From Paraburkholderia bryophila (lineage in GTDB: Bacteria > Pseudomonadota > Gammaproteobacteria > Burkholderiales > Burkholderiaceae), in the NCBI RefSeq assembly GCF_013409255.1, contig NZ_JACCAS010000001.1, positions 124,001 through 188,000 on the forward strand: a DNA stretch of 64,000 nucleotides, in the 5' to 3' direction. The notes under the pieces were generated by a model. The model ran no database searches, was not told where the DNA came from, and saw only the letters and a program-made list of their open reading frames with translations. A program made the translations under genes and the position numbers. Positions within the stretch are counted from its first letter, which is position 1. Each line of letters starts with the position of its first letter. Below are positions 8,196 to 16,084 of this stretch, piece by piece.

Positions 8196-9442
8196 GAAGC
8201 GAAGTCCTCGGGATGCAGCGGCGCGACCACCCGGACTTTTTCGCCGGCGGTCACGGTGTGCACGCCCTGCAGCACGACACGCTCGCCGTCCTTGAGCCCC
8301 TGGCCGATCACGATGGTGCGCTCGTTGTAGCGCGTGACCGTGACGCGGCGCAGTTCCAGCACGTTGTCCGCGGCGCGCACGACCCACACGGCCGGCTGTG
8401 TGCCGTCGTGGAACAGGGCGGTGGCGGCGACCGTGAAGGCGCTGTTCTGATTCGCGCTGCCGCTGCCGCTGCCGCTGCCGCTGCCGCTGCCGCTGCCGCT
8501 GCCATTGCCATTGCCATTGCCATTGCCATTGCCGTTAGCCGGCGCGGCGAGTGCGATATCCGCGGTCATGCCGAGGCGCACGTCCGGGCCGGGGTTCTCG
8601 AGCGTGAGCTTGGCGCGATAAGTGCGGCTTTGCGGATCGGCGGCGGGCGAGAGTTCGCGCACCCGCGCGCTGAACTTGCGGCCCGGCAGCGCGGCCAGCG
8701 TGACGCTCGCGGTTTGTCCGACCGACAGCGCGGCCAGCGCGCTTTCCGGCACGTCGCAGACCACGTCGACATCACCGCTCCACGCGAGGTTGTAGACGGC
8801 CTGGCCGGCGGACACGTTCTGGCCGGTGTCGGCCTGTTCGGCGGTGATCACACCGGCGTGATCCGCACTGAGCGTGGTGTACTGCAACTGGTCTTTCGAC
8901 AACGCGGCCTGCTGCGCGGCCTGATCGCGCTGCGCGGCCGCCGAGGCGTAAGCATTGGTGGTCTGTTCGAGCTGCGCGGGGGCGATCAGGTTTTCTTTCG
9001 CCTGCGCCTGGTCGCGATCGAGTTGCTGCTTCGCGTAGACGAAGCTGTGCTCCGCGGCGGCGAGTTGCGCTTGCGCGCTGGCCGTATTCTTCTGCTGATC
9101 GGCCGGGTCGAGGCGGGCGACGATCTGACCGTTCTTCACGACGTCGCCGAGGCGCACGAGCCGCTCGACGATCTTGCCACTCACTCGAAACGACAGCGGC
9201 GTCGAATAGCGCGCCTGGACTTCGCCGGGCAGCGACGCCGCCTGTTGGGCATTGCCGTCGGCATGCACCGCCACGGCAACTACCGGACGCGGCGTGCTCG
9301 CCGCGACTTCTTTCTTCGAGCACGCCGTCAGCGCGACGACGCCGGCAAGCGCGAGCGCGATGGCGGCGCGCCGCGCGCGCCGGCCATGCCGATGAGACTG
9401 CTGGCGCATCGCTGACGATGCGGGGGGACCGGGACGCTTCAC
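8192..9442 (-). CDS. RND efflux periplasmic adaptor (membrane fusion protein)
   Basis: A 416-residue adaptor bridging pump and outer-membrane channel. It has a long basic N-terminus, then a signal peptide with lipobox ALTAC (Cys41), a lipoyl/barrel-sandwich region interrupted by a coiled-coil hairpin (SAQAQLAAAEHSFVYAKQQLDRDQAQ...), and a C-terminal beta-barrel/MP domain. GTG at 9442 is chosen because GGAG lies five bases upstream; an internal ATG at 9409 is possible. Odd feature: between the barrel and the membrane-proximal domain lies a low-complexity linker of alternating Gly-Asn and Gly-Ser encoded by a perfect hexanucleotide array (8455-8532). It is the first gene of the efflux operon. 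Confidence 0.9.
   Translation of the reverse strand: MKRPGPPASSAMRQQSHRHGRRARRAAIALALAGVVALTACSKKEVAASTPRPVVAVAVHADGNAQQAASLPGEVQARYSTPLSFRVSGKIVERLVRLGDVVKNGQIVARLDPADQQKNTASAQAQLAAAEHSFVYAKQQLDRDQAQAKENLIAPAQLEQTTNAYASAAAQRDQAAQQAALSKDQLQYTTLSADHAGVITAEQADTGQNVSAGQAVYNLAWSGDVDVVCDVPESALAALSVGQTASVTLAALPGRKFSARVRELSPAADPQSRTYRAKLTLENPGPDVRLGMTADIALAAPANGNGNGNGNGNGSGSGSGSGSGSGSGSANQNSAFTVAATALFHDGTQPAVWVVRAADNVLELRRVTVTRYNERTIVIGQGLKDGERVVLQGVHTVTAGEKVRVVAPLHPEDFAS
8455..8532. repeat. Hexanucleotide tandem repeat inside the adaptor gene
   Basis: Eight perfect copies of CGCTGC (8455-8502) are followed by five perfect copies of CATTGC (8503-8532). On the coding strand they read as five Gly-Asn and eight Gly-Ser dipeptides. 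Copy-number changes would lengthen or shorten the linker without shifting the frame. Confidence 0.95.
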
Positions 9443-9558
9443 AATTACTCCAACAGGAGACAGCGTACGAACACGGCAAGCCGCAGCGGCCCGCCAGCGA
9501 TAACGCGCATGCCGATTGATGCAACCAGCATACGCAGTTGACTTCGAATGAATGGGCG

Positions 9559-9586
9559 CATTCTAATACACACCTGTATCTGAATG
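9559..9586. promoter_or_regulatory. 28-bp operator dyad between adaptor and TetR genes
   Basis: Two perfect pairs of arms are nested: CATTC (9559-9563) with GAATG (9582-9586), and ATACA (9566-9570) with TGTAT (9575-9579). The dyad sits in the divergent promoter region, 43 bases before the TetR ATG. Size and symmetry suit a TetR/AcrR-type repressor; binding is inferred. Confidence 0.7.
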
Positions 9587-9628
9587 TAATGGTGAATCGA
9601 AATTCTTTTCGGTGCTAGACTTCCGCCC

Positions 9629-10246
9629 ATGAAAAGGCAAAGACTCACTCGCGAGCAAAGCAAAGACCAGACGCGCCTGCGTCTGCTCGATGCCGCGCAA
9701 GCGATTTTTATGAAGAAAGGTTTTGTCGCGGCGAGTGTCGAAGACATCGCGGCGGCGGCGGGCTATACACGCGGTGCGTTCTATTCGAACTTCCGCGGCA
9801 AGAACGAGCTGTTTCTCGAACTCCTGCGGCGCGATCACGAAGCCATGCAGGGCGGCCTGCAGGCGATCTTCGCGAGCGCGGCGTCGCGTGAGGAAATGGA
9901 GGCGCGCGTGCTGCGCTACTACAGCACGCTGCATTGCGAGAACAAGTGTTTCCTGCTGTGGGCGGAGGCCAAGCTGCTGGCGGTGCGCGACGGCCGCTTC
10001 CGGATCCGCTTCAACGCATTCATGCACGAGAAGCTGGAACAGTTGGGCGCGTATATTCGCGAGTTCTCGGCGCGGGTCGGCACACCAATGCTGATGACGC
10101 CGGAAACGCTGGCGATCGGTTTGATGGGCTTGTGCGACGGCGTGCAGTTCTTCTACACGATCGATCCGCAGAACGTGCCGACGGAGCTGGCTGAGAAAGT
10201 GCTGGCGGGATTCTTCGCGCGCGTGGTGTTCGGCCGCGACGCGTGA
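9629..10246 (+). CDS. TetR/AcrR-family transcriptional repressor
   Basis: A 205-residue regulator with the TetR N-terminal helix-turn-helix domain at about residues 15-63 (RLRLLDAAQAIFMKKGFVAASVEDIAAAAGYTRGAFYSNFRGKNELF) and a ligand-binding helical C-terminal domain. It is transcribed divergently from the adaptor-pump-channel operon, the usual arrangement for a local efflux repressor, and a perfect dyad lies in between. The likely role is ligand-relieved repression of the efflux genes and of itself. Ligand unknown. Confidence 0.9.
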   Translation: MKRQRLTREQSKDQTRLRLLDAAQAIFMKKGFVAASVEDIAAAAGYTRGAFYSNFRGKNELFLELLRRDHEAMQGGLQAIFASAASREEMEARVLRYYSTLHCENKCFLLWAEAKLLAVRDGRFRIRFNAFMHEKLEQLGAYIREFSARVGTPMLMTPETLAIGLMGLCDGVQFFYTIDPQNVPTELAEKVLAGFFARVVFGRDA

Positions 10247-10372
10247 TGGACCGGATGGACGACGCGCGGCAGACGGCGCGGTATGAGAGAGCCCGCTGAC
10301 GTACGAAGAGGGTCGGCGAGACCGCGCTACGAAGTCAGGCGGCGTACGGGTGGCGTGGCCGCCGCCCGCTGA

Positions 10373-10585
10373 TCAGTTGGTCGGGAATTGCGCGCAGGCG
10401 TCGGCAACCGGCGACGAGCAGGCGAACGAATACTGCCCGCTGTAGCGCAAGGCTTCTTCGCCGACGTGCAGGACGACCCGGATATCCGGGCAGCGCTCAT
10501 ACGCGATAAAGGCCGAACAGGCCGCCGCGGACCAGCAAACCAGCGAAAACGCGATTTTTTCCAGAAGCTGAAAACGATGTGTCAT
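10373..10585 (-). CDS. Small hypothetical membrane or exported protein
   Basis: A 70-residue protein beginning at ATG 10585, with AGGA about 11 bases upstream. A hydrophobic stretch (residues about 12-28, IAFSLVCWSAAACSAFIAY) could be a signal anchor or signal peptide, followed by a short domain containing four cysteines in total. I do not recognise a family. It stands alone between the TetR and LysR genes and is called on start context and composition. Confidence 0.45.
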   Translation of the reverse strand: MTHRFQLLEKIAFSLVCWSAAACSAFIAYERCPDIRVVLHVGEEALRYSGQYSFACSSPVADACAQFPTN

Positions 10586-10845
10586 AGCGATTAATTTCCT
10601 TTCGGGCGCTATGTTACCAGCATCTAAGGGTTTCTACTTACTCCAAATCCGCAATAAAGCTCGCAAAAAGTAGCGGGCACGCCGCGTCAACCTGACCGGA
10701 TTGTCATGTTCGAGTCAGTGTTGGGACATGATCGGATCGATACAATCGGAAGCGTTGGGCAAACCCGCGCGCGCCTGGTCGCCCGGGTCGACACAGGCGG
10801 CCAGAGGTGGCGCCGGCCCGGCTTTACCGAGGCAGGAGTCGTCCC

Positions 10846-11904
10846 ATGAATCAATTGCAATCCATGCGCGTGTTCGTCAAAGTGGCCGATCTCGGCAGTT
10901 TCGTCGGCGCGGCCGGCGCGTTGGATCTGTCCACCGCGGTCGTCACGCGTCACGTTGCCGATCTGGAAGCGCGCCTCGGCACGCGGCTGCTCAATCGCAC
11001 CACGCGCCGTCTGTCGCTGACCGAGTCGGGCAGCACGTATCTGGAGCGTGTGCGGCACATTCTCGACGACCTTGAAGGCGTCGAGCAGATGGTGGTGGCG
11101 CGCAATCACGAACCGGTCGGCACCTTGCGGATCGTGGCGCCCGTGGTGTTCGGGCTGCACAGTCTCGCGCCCGTGGTGCAGTCGTACGCGGCGCGCTATC
11201 CGGACGTGATGCCGGACGTCACGCTGGCGGATCGTCAGGTGGATCTGGTCGAAGAGGGTTACGACGTCGGCATCATGGTCACGCGGCACATGCGCAGTGC
11301 GAGCATCGTTACGCGGCGGCTGACCACCGGCTATATGACGGTCTGCGCGACACCCGCCTATCTGGCGCAGCACGGCACACCGACGCGCCCCGAGCATCTG
11401 CTCGGGCATCCGTGTCTGAGTCGGCCGTCCGAGCAGGGCGGCGACGAGCGGGTGTTCACCGGCCCGGAAGGCGAGGTCCGCGTGCGGCCCAGCAATGCGA
11501 TCGCCGCGAACAACACCGAGATGCTCAGGCAGTTCGCGCTGCTGGGCATGGGCGTCGCGATTCTGCCGAGTTATCTGATTGGCCGCGATCTGGCGTCCGG
11601 GCGGCTCGTGCCTTTGCTCGGCGACTACCGGTTGCCGCAGATCGAAATCACGATTGCGTATCCAAGCCGGTTGCACTTGCCGGCGAAGGTGCGAACCTTC
11701 ATCGATCACCTGGTCGAGTATTTCCAGCCCGGCCAGCCGTCGTCGCGCGATCGGTCGGCAACGGCGTCGGCGTTCGCTGTGACCGCGCTGGATCCCGCAC
11801 ACGATCTGCCGGAGGCGGATTTGCACAGCGAAGCGGTACGTCCGGTGCGCAATGCTGCGCGGACGCGAAGCGCGGCTTCAGTGTCGGCTTCGTCGCCGAT
11901 CTGA
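10846..11904 (+). CDS. LysR-family transcriptional regulator with extended C-terminus
   Basis: A 352-residue regulator. The winged HTH occupies residues about 1-60 (FVKVADLGSFVGAAGALDLSTAVVTRHVADLEARLGTRLLNRTTRRLSLTESG), followed by the periplasmic-binding-protein-like effector domain. ATG 10846 follows GGCAGGAG. The family is usually about 300 residues; here about 45 extra residues rich in Ala, Ser and Arg follow the normal end near FIDHLVEYFQ. The TTRRLSLT pattern places it in the CrgA/DsdC-like subgroup common in Burkholderiaceae. No divergent target is adjacent, so its regulon is unknown. Confidence 0.88.
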   Translation: MNQLQSMRVFVKVADLGSFVGAAGALDLSTAVVTRHVADLEARLGTRLLNRTTRRLSLTESGSTYLERVRHILDDLEGVEQMVVARNHEPVGTLRIVAPVVFGLHSLAPVVQSYAARYPDVMPDVTLADRQVDLVEEGYDVGIMVTRHMRSASIVTRRLTTGYMTVCATPAYLAQHGTPTRPEHLLGHPCLSRPSEQGGDERVFTGPEGEVRVRPSNAIAANNTEMLRQFALLGMGVAILPSYLIGRDLASGRLVPLLGDYRLPQIEITIAYPSRLHLPAKVRTFIDHLVEYFQPGQPSSRDRSATASAFAVTALDPAHDLPEADLHSEAVRPVRNAARTRSAASVSASSPI

Positions 11905-11914
11905 TTGAAAACGG

Positions 11915-11966
11915 GGCGTTGCTGAAGGGCATCCTTTTGATGCCCGGGTGCCGACGCCTCTTTTTT
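11915..11966 (+). terminator. Terminator after the LysR gene
   Basis: GGGCATC (11927-11933) and GATGCCC (11939-11945) form a perfect inner stem; an outer GGCGT/ACGCC stem (11915-11919 with 11953-11957) encloses it. A run of six T bases follows from about 11960. It ends just before the convergent effector-like gene. Confidence 0.65.
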
Positions 11967-11983
11967 ATCGATATTATCGATAT

Positions 11984-13522
11984 TCAGGCGCCGTATTTCT
12001 TTTTCACGTAGTCGATAAGATGAAACCCCGCAATCCCTCCCGCCACGTTGACCTTCGACCAGTTCCAGAACTCTAGTTGCGCCTTGAGTTGTCGATCGCG
12101 GAAATAGCCGGAAACGTCATTGTCGAATTCGGTCTGAAGCCGCGACCTTTCTCTGATAACACTCTGCATGCTGTTGTCGCCGTTTCCGTATCGATATAGC
12201 GCATCCTCGTAATACGCCTTTCTGCCTTCGATATATTTAATGGAGTCGTCATTTTTTCTGTAAGGCATGAGCCTGGTGACGGCGTTTCCTTTGCCCGCGA
12301 GCGGCCACTTGAAAGATATTTTATTCAGGGATTTGAGCGCGCGCCCGTCCAGCTTGAATATTGGACTGTCTTCATTGAGTGCCTCGCGCTGCAGGATATA
12401 CACATCCCGTTTGAAGTCCTGGCGGGTAGTCAGTTCGTTTCTATAGGTGTTCGAGGTAATTTGGGGCATCGATTTTGTTGGGTCTGAAATTGTTTCGTAA
12501 AATTTTGAGTTGAACAAAACCAGATCCATGGTTTGATCGTCAATGTAATTTTTGAGATTGGTTTGTTGGGTTTTTATCAGGGTTTGCCAGATATTCGAAA
12601 GATTTTTTCCTCTGGTTTCTTCGGTGCCCCATACTTCCTGCCATCGTTTCATGAATGGCGAATTTTTTTCATTGGAAAGCGGGCCGACGGTCGAGTTTTT
12701 ATTTTCGCCAAAGTAAGGCTCCTTGGTACCCATATTCAGCCATGCTGGATTTCGATCCATTTTTAAATGCCCGAGCTGGCGATTGGCATCGTCGATGGAT
12801 TTGAATTTTGAGTAGAAGAACAACTCGCGATCGCTTGGCGGCGGCGGAAGTGGCAGATCCTGCCCCCTGAGGGGTCTTGGCGGCGCATTGGTTTCATGGG
12901 CGCCACGTCCAGGTCTTTCAGAGGTCGATGGCAATTCCGTTTGACCTCGCGGTTGCCTGGCTCTGCGCAAGGCACCCCTCCTGACGAAGGGCTGCGGACC
13001 TGGTTCGTTGTCAGCATGTCGATCTCCTTCGGACGCCGGTGCTAACTTTGATCGACCTGTATCCGCATGACCTGAAGTTGTCGCAACGGGTTGAGCACCG
13101 GCGAAGTCTGACCGTATTCCTGGCGCAACAGGAGCGGATCCCCGGTAGATGTGTGCCGGCAGGTTGGAATAATGGGCGCGACCTGTTTGCGGATTAACGG
13201 TCGCCCGGCCATCCGGCGACTGGACGGGTTCAGTTTCTTCGCTCGGTAATCGCGGAAGCCGAGTGGGGCCGAGCGGATAGCCAAGTTGTCCGTTGACACG
13301 CTGCGGCGGATTAAAAAATGACTTGAGTGCGGAGATCGTCGTTGACTCGAACGCGGGCACCTCGGCATAAATGCGCGGTTGAGTCGCTGACGACGTCTCC
13401 TGTCGATTCGGCCGGGGAGTGGCCGTGGCGTTGTCGTTCCCGAACGGGACAGACTGAGGTTTAAGCGGCGAGGGGCCTTGCGAACGTTGCTGCGGCTGAT
13501 CCTGGTTAGTCGCGATTTTCAT
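11984..13522 (-). CDS. Effector-like hypothetical protein, low-GC, disordered N-terminus
   Basis: A 512-residue protein starting at ATG 13522, chosen because GGAG lies eight bases upstream; the longer open frame lacks such a site. Residues 1 to about 300 are rich in Pro, Ser, Gln, Arg and Gly and look disordered. The last 210 residues form a distinct, more structured region with many aromatic, Asn, Lys and Asp residues (FFYSKFKSIDDANRQLG... and ...FHLIDYVKKKYGA). Base composition of that region is much lower in GC than its neighbours: I count 21 G/C in the 60 bases 12481-12540. There is no signal peptide. The layout resembles type III or other secreted effectors, but I recognise no catalytic motif, and no secretion genes are nearby. 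Effector status is inference. Confidence 0.6.
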   Translation of the reverse strand: MKIATNQDQPQQRSQGPSPLKPQSVPFGNDNATATPRPNRQETSSATQPRIYAEVPAFESTTISALKSFFNPPQRVNGQLGYPLGPTRLPRLPSEETEPVQSPDGRATVNPQTGRAHYSNLPAHIYRGSAPVAPGIRSDFAGAQPVATTSGHADTGRSKLAPASEGDRHADNEPGPQPFVRRGALRRARQPRGQTELPSTSERPGRGAHETNAPPRPLRGQDLPLPPPPSDRELFFYSKFKSIDDANRQLGHLKMDRNPAWLNMGTKEPYFGENKNSTVGPLSNEKNSPFMKRWQEVWGTEETRGKNLSNIWQTLIKTQQTNLKNYIDDQTMDLVLFNSKFYETISDPTKSMPQITSNTYRNELTTRQDFKRDVYILQREALNEDSPIFKLDGRALKSLNKISFKWPLAGKGNAVTRLMPYRKNDDSIKYIEGRKAYYEDALYRYGNGDNSMQSVIRERSRLQTEFDNDVSGYFRDRQLKAQLEFWNWSKVNVAGGIAGFHLIDYVKKKYGA

Positions 13523-13653
13523 AATTCCACTCCGTGGGCGGTAATGAGCCGGGCCAGCACCGGCAGGAGTGTTCAGTATTCGGGAAGATATCCTCGCCAG
13601 GTGGTACATAGATGCGCTTGAGCGGCGGCCGGCGTATCCGCCTTTCTCACTGC

Positions 13654-14043
13654 CTAGATCCACACATCATTTTCGGCGGTGCGGTCGCTGGTTTCGTCGC
13701 CGGTATTTTTCACGCCGCGCGGCTCGATCAGCAGCATCTTGACTTCGCGTTCGGCGTACGGCTTGTGCTCGACCCCCTTGGGCACCACGAACATTTCCCC
13801 GGCTGAAACCAGCACGAAACCGTCACGCATGTCGATCCGCAACTGGCCGTCGAGCACGATGAAAGTCTCGTCGGTATCGGCGTGTTCGTGCCAGATGAAC
13901 TCGCCTTCGATCCGCACCACCTTGAACTGGTAGTCGTTCATTTCGGCGACCACGCGTGGCTGCCAATGATCGTGAATACGGCTGAGTTTGTCGGCGAAGT
14001 TGATGGGCTGGTAGGACGGTTGGGTCGTTTGATCGTTTGACAT
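13654..14043 (-). CDS. Cupin-domain protein
   Basis: A 129-residue single-domain cupin. Motif 1 is visible as GEFIWHEHADTDETFIVLDG (two metal-binding His plus Glu), and motif 2 as PKGVEHKP (third His). ATG 14043 has AGGAGG upstream, so the longer open frame is rejected. Small cupins of this type bind a metal and may be isomerases, dioxygenases or sensors; the reaction cannot be assigned. It is in the same orientation as the AraC gene upstream, about 170 bases away, and might be its target. Confidence 0.85.
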   Translation of the reverse strand: MSNDQTTQPSYQPINFADKLSRIHDHWQPRVVAEMNDYQFKVVRIEGEFIWHEHADTDETFIVLDGQLRIDMRDGFVLVSAGEMFVVPKGVEHKPYAEREVKMLLIEPRGVKNTGDETSDRTAENDVWI

Positions 14044-14212
14044 GGAAGGTGCCTCCTGAGCACGATGGGTCAGGCCGGAGCATAGAGCGCGGTACGCTTC
14101 GGGGTCTTGCACGTTTGTGCGCGCGCAGATTGTGCGGCGCGGCGGGGTTTTGGCTTTGCTTCAGGGATGCTCGCGCCTTCGCCTTCGACGAGACCCAGGT
14201 CTACGCCTTCGT

Positions 14213-15139
14213 TCAGCGCATACCCGGCGTCGAAGCGCCCAGCATCTTCAGCCACTGCGCCGGCGCCACGCCCCACGCGCGTTTGAAATGCCGCGTCATA
14301 TGGCTCTGATCGGTGAAGCCGCTGGCCGCCGCCGCATCGGCGAGCGACATGCCATGCACCACCAACTGCCGGACCCGATCGAGACGCCGCATAGTCAGAT
14401 ATCGATGCGGGCTGGTGCCGAATAGCGCGCGAAAATCCCGCGACAAACTCCAGCGGTCACGACCGGCCGCGGTAGCCAGTTCGTCGAGCGTGACCGCACT
14501 TTCGAGCGAGGCAAGCAGATACTCACGAGCGCGCGCCGCCGCGTGAAAATCCACCGGACGGCGCGTGCCCGTGGCGCCGGCCACGGCGTCGAGCGCGATC
14601 GCCAGGTCGTAAAGCGCGTCGTCCTGTTCGAGCGGGTCGAGCGCGTTATCCATTGTGCGCAGCAGGTTCGTGGTGGCCTTGAAGAGACGCGGATCGTCCG
14701 ACAGGCCGCCTTTGACGAACGGCAACGGCTTGCCGCCGAGCGCCTGCTGCAACAGCGCCGGGTCGACATAGATCATGCGGTAGCGGAAGCCGTCGCCGGT
14801 GCCGGCCTGGCCGTCGTGCGGCTCATCGGGGTGCAGCACCATCGTGCCGCCCGGCAGGCTGTTGCAGGACCCGCCGCGATAGCGAAAGTTTTGCACGCCG
14901 GCCAACGTGTGGCCGATGGCGTAGGTATCGTGCCGGTGCATCGCGTAGGCGGTGTGATGAAAGAACGCCTCGATCCGCTCGATGCCGTTCGCGACGTCCG
15001 AAAGCGGTGAGCGATAGATCCAGTCGGCACCGGCTCGTTGCGTGGTTTTTTGCCCGGAAGGCGGCGGTGCCGAAGAGCCTGGCTCAGCCGCCGCCCTCGG
15101 CGCAACCAAACGCGGCGACACATCCCGCGCTCGACTCAC
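14213..15139 (-). CDS. AraC-family transcriptional regulator
   Basis: A 308-residue regulator with an N-terminal cupin-like sensor domain (residues about 45-150, HHTAYAMHRHDTYAIGHTLAG...MVLHPDEPHDG) and a C-terminal double HTH (residues about 205-300, TLDELATAAGRDRWSLSRDFRALFGTSPHRYLTMRRLDRVRQLV and SLADAAAASGFTDQSHMTRHFKRAWGVAPAQW). The frame opens at GTG 15139, which overlaps the stop codon of the DUF2795 gene as GTGA, suggesting translational coupling. The first 30 residues are Pro/Ala-rich and may not be part of the fold. Confidence 0.88.
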   Translation of the reverse strand: MSRARDVSPRLVAPRAAAEPGSSAPPPSGQKTTQRAGADWIYRSPLSDVANGIERIEAFFHHTAYAMHRHDTYAIGHTLAGVQNFRYRGGSCNSLPGGTMVLHPDEPHDGQAGTGDGFRYRMIYVDPALLQQALGGKPLPFVKGGLSDDPRLFKATTNLLRTMDNALDPLEQDDALYDLAIALDAVAGATGTRRPVDFHAAARAREYLLASLESAVTLDELATAAGRDRWSLSRDFRALFGTSPHRYLTMRRLDRVRQLVVHGMSLADAAAASGFTDQSHMTRHFKRAWGVAPAQWLKMLGASTPGMR

Positions 15140-15366
15140 GCGCCCAAACCCGGGCCGAAATTACCGCCGATCAGCCGCGTCACGGCGGTCACGTCGGCGT
15201 AATCCTGTTCCGGCAGACCGTCGAGCATCGACAGCACTTCGTTACTCGCACCGGCTTCGCGGGCGACGTCGACGAGGGCATCTTTATTCGCCGGGAAATG
15301 GACTTCGCCGAGCACGTCGGCGATTTGCAGATCAATCGATTCGCCGGGAATGGCCGATGCGGTCAT
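15136..15366 (-). CDS. DUF2795-family small protein
   Basis: A 76-residue acidic protein beginning at ATG 15366 with AGGAG eight bases upstream. The pattern LQIADVLGEVHFPANKDALVDVAREAGASNEVLSMLDGLPEQDYADVTAV matches DUF2795 proteins, which are short helical proteins of unknown function common in soil bacteria. Its stop codon overlaps the AraC start (GTGA), so the two are probably translated from one message. Confidence 0.75.
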   Translation of the reverse strand: MTASAIPGESIDLQIADVLGEVHFPANKDALVDVAREAGASNEVLSMLDGLPEQDYADVTAVTRLIGGNFGPGLGA

Positions 15367-15473
15367 GCAAACGCTCCTGCGGATTCGTTGGAAGGATAAA
15401 GCCTGCGATTCGACTCAATATCACGACGCTACACAACATGCAACTTTAACAACCTCGGGCACGCGCGCCGATA

Positions 15474-15728
15474 TTAGGTCTGAAGATGCTCGTTCTGGCC
15501 AGTAAAGCTGCGTTCGAGATGTCGTGATTTCGGCAGCGCAATATGTTGCCATTGTTGCGGACGGATGTCGTCCGTGGCGGCGACGCCTGGCGCCGCGGGG
15601 GCAACCGGTGCGGCATTGGCGCGTTCGGCGAGGCTGCTCGCGTCGGTGCCGTCACGCGCGGTATGCACCGGCGCGGCGAAACACGAAGCTGACAGTGTCA
15701 CCATGGTCAACAGTGTCGAGGTTTTCAT
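15474..15728 (-). CDS. Small exported hypothetical protein
   Basis: An 84-residue protein starting at ATG 15728 with AGGAGG seven bases upstream. A clear Sec signal peptide (MKTSTLLTMVTLSASCFA, cleavage probably before APVHTA) precedes an Ala/Pro-rich linker and a short tail. It is likely periplasmic. No known domain is recognised. It lies about 110 bases upstream of the DUF2795-AraC pair, in the same orientation. Confidence 0.6.
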   Translation of the reverse strand: MKTSTLLTMVTLSASCFAAPVHTARDGTDASSLAERANAAPVAPAAPGVAATDDIRPQQWQHIALPKSRHLERSFTGQNEHLQT

Positions 15729-16084
15729 CGCCCGACCTCCTAAGCTCATGCGGCGCTGTCAGTTGAGCAAGCGCTGTGCCGTCCCCGCGTCGAAAGGAAG
15801 GCGCAAGCTACGCGCGATGTCGTGGTATGCGAAACGCGTGCATCTTCCATCTTAGATGGCAAAACCTGCAACGCGCGCACATTTGCGACAAAACGGTATT
15901 GTAAATTTCAAATGATGGCAGCCAAAAGGCAAGTCCAGGTTAAGTCGGAAATAGTGCGGTGGCGAGCTGGCCGCAAAGGCCTGGTCAGCGGCTCTGTTGC
16001 GGTGCGGCGAAGCCGCAAAGCGGCAAGTCGCGGCGGGCTTGCCTCGCCGCAGGGCCTCGAACCCGCCCGCACCCACGGCCCCCC
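15729..16084. other. Intergenic region, no gene seen
   Basis: About 355 bases. Open frames here have no ribosome binding site or recognisable product. The stretch 15850-15950 is more AT-rich and may hold the promoter of the exported protein gene. I see no strong hairpin. Confidence 0.35.
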
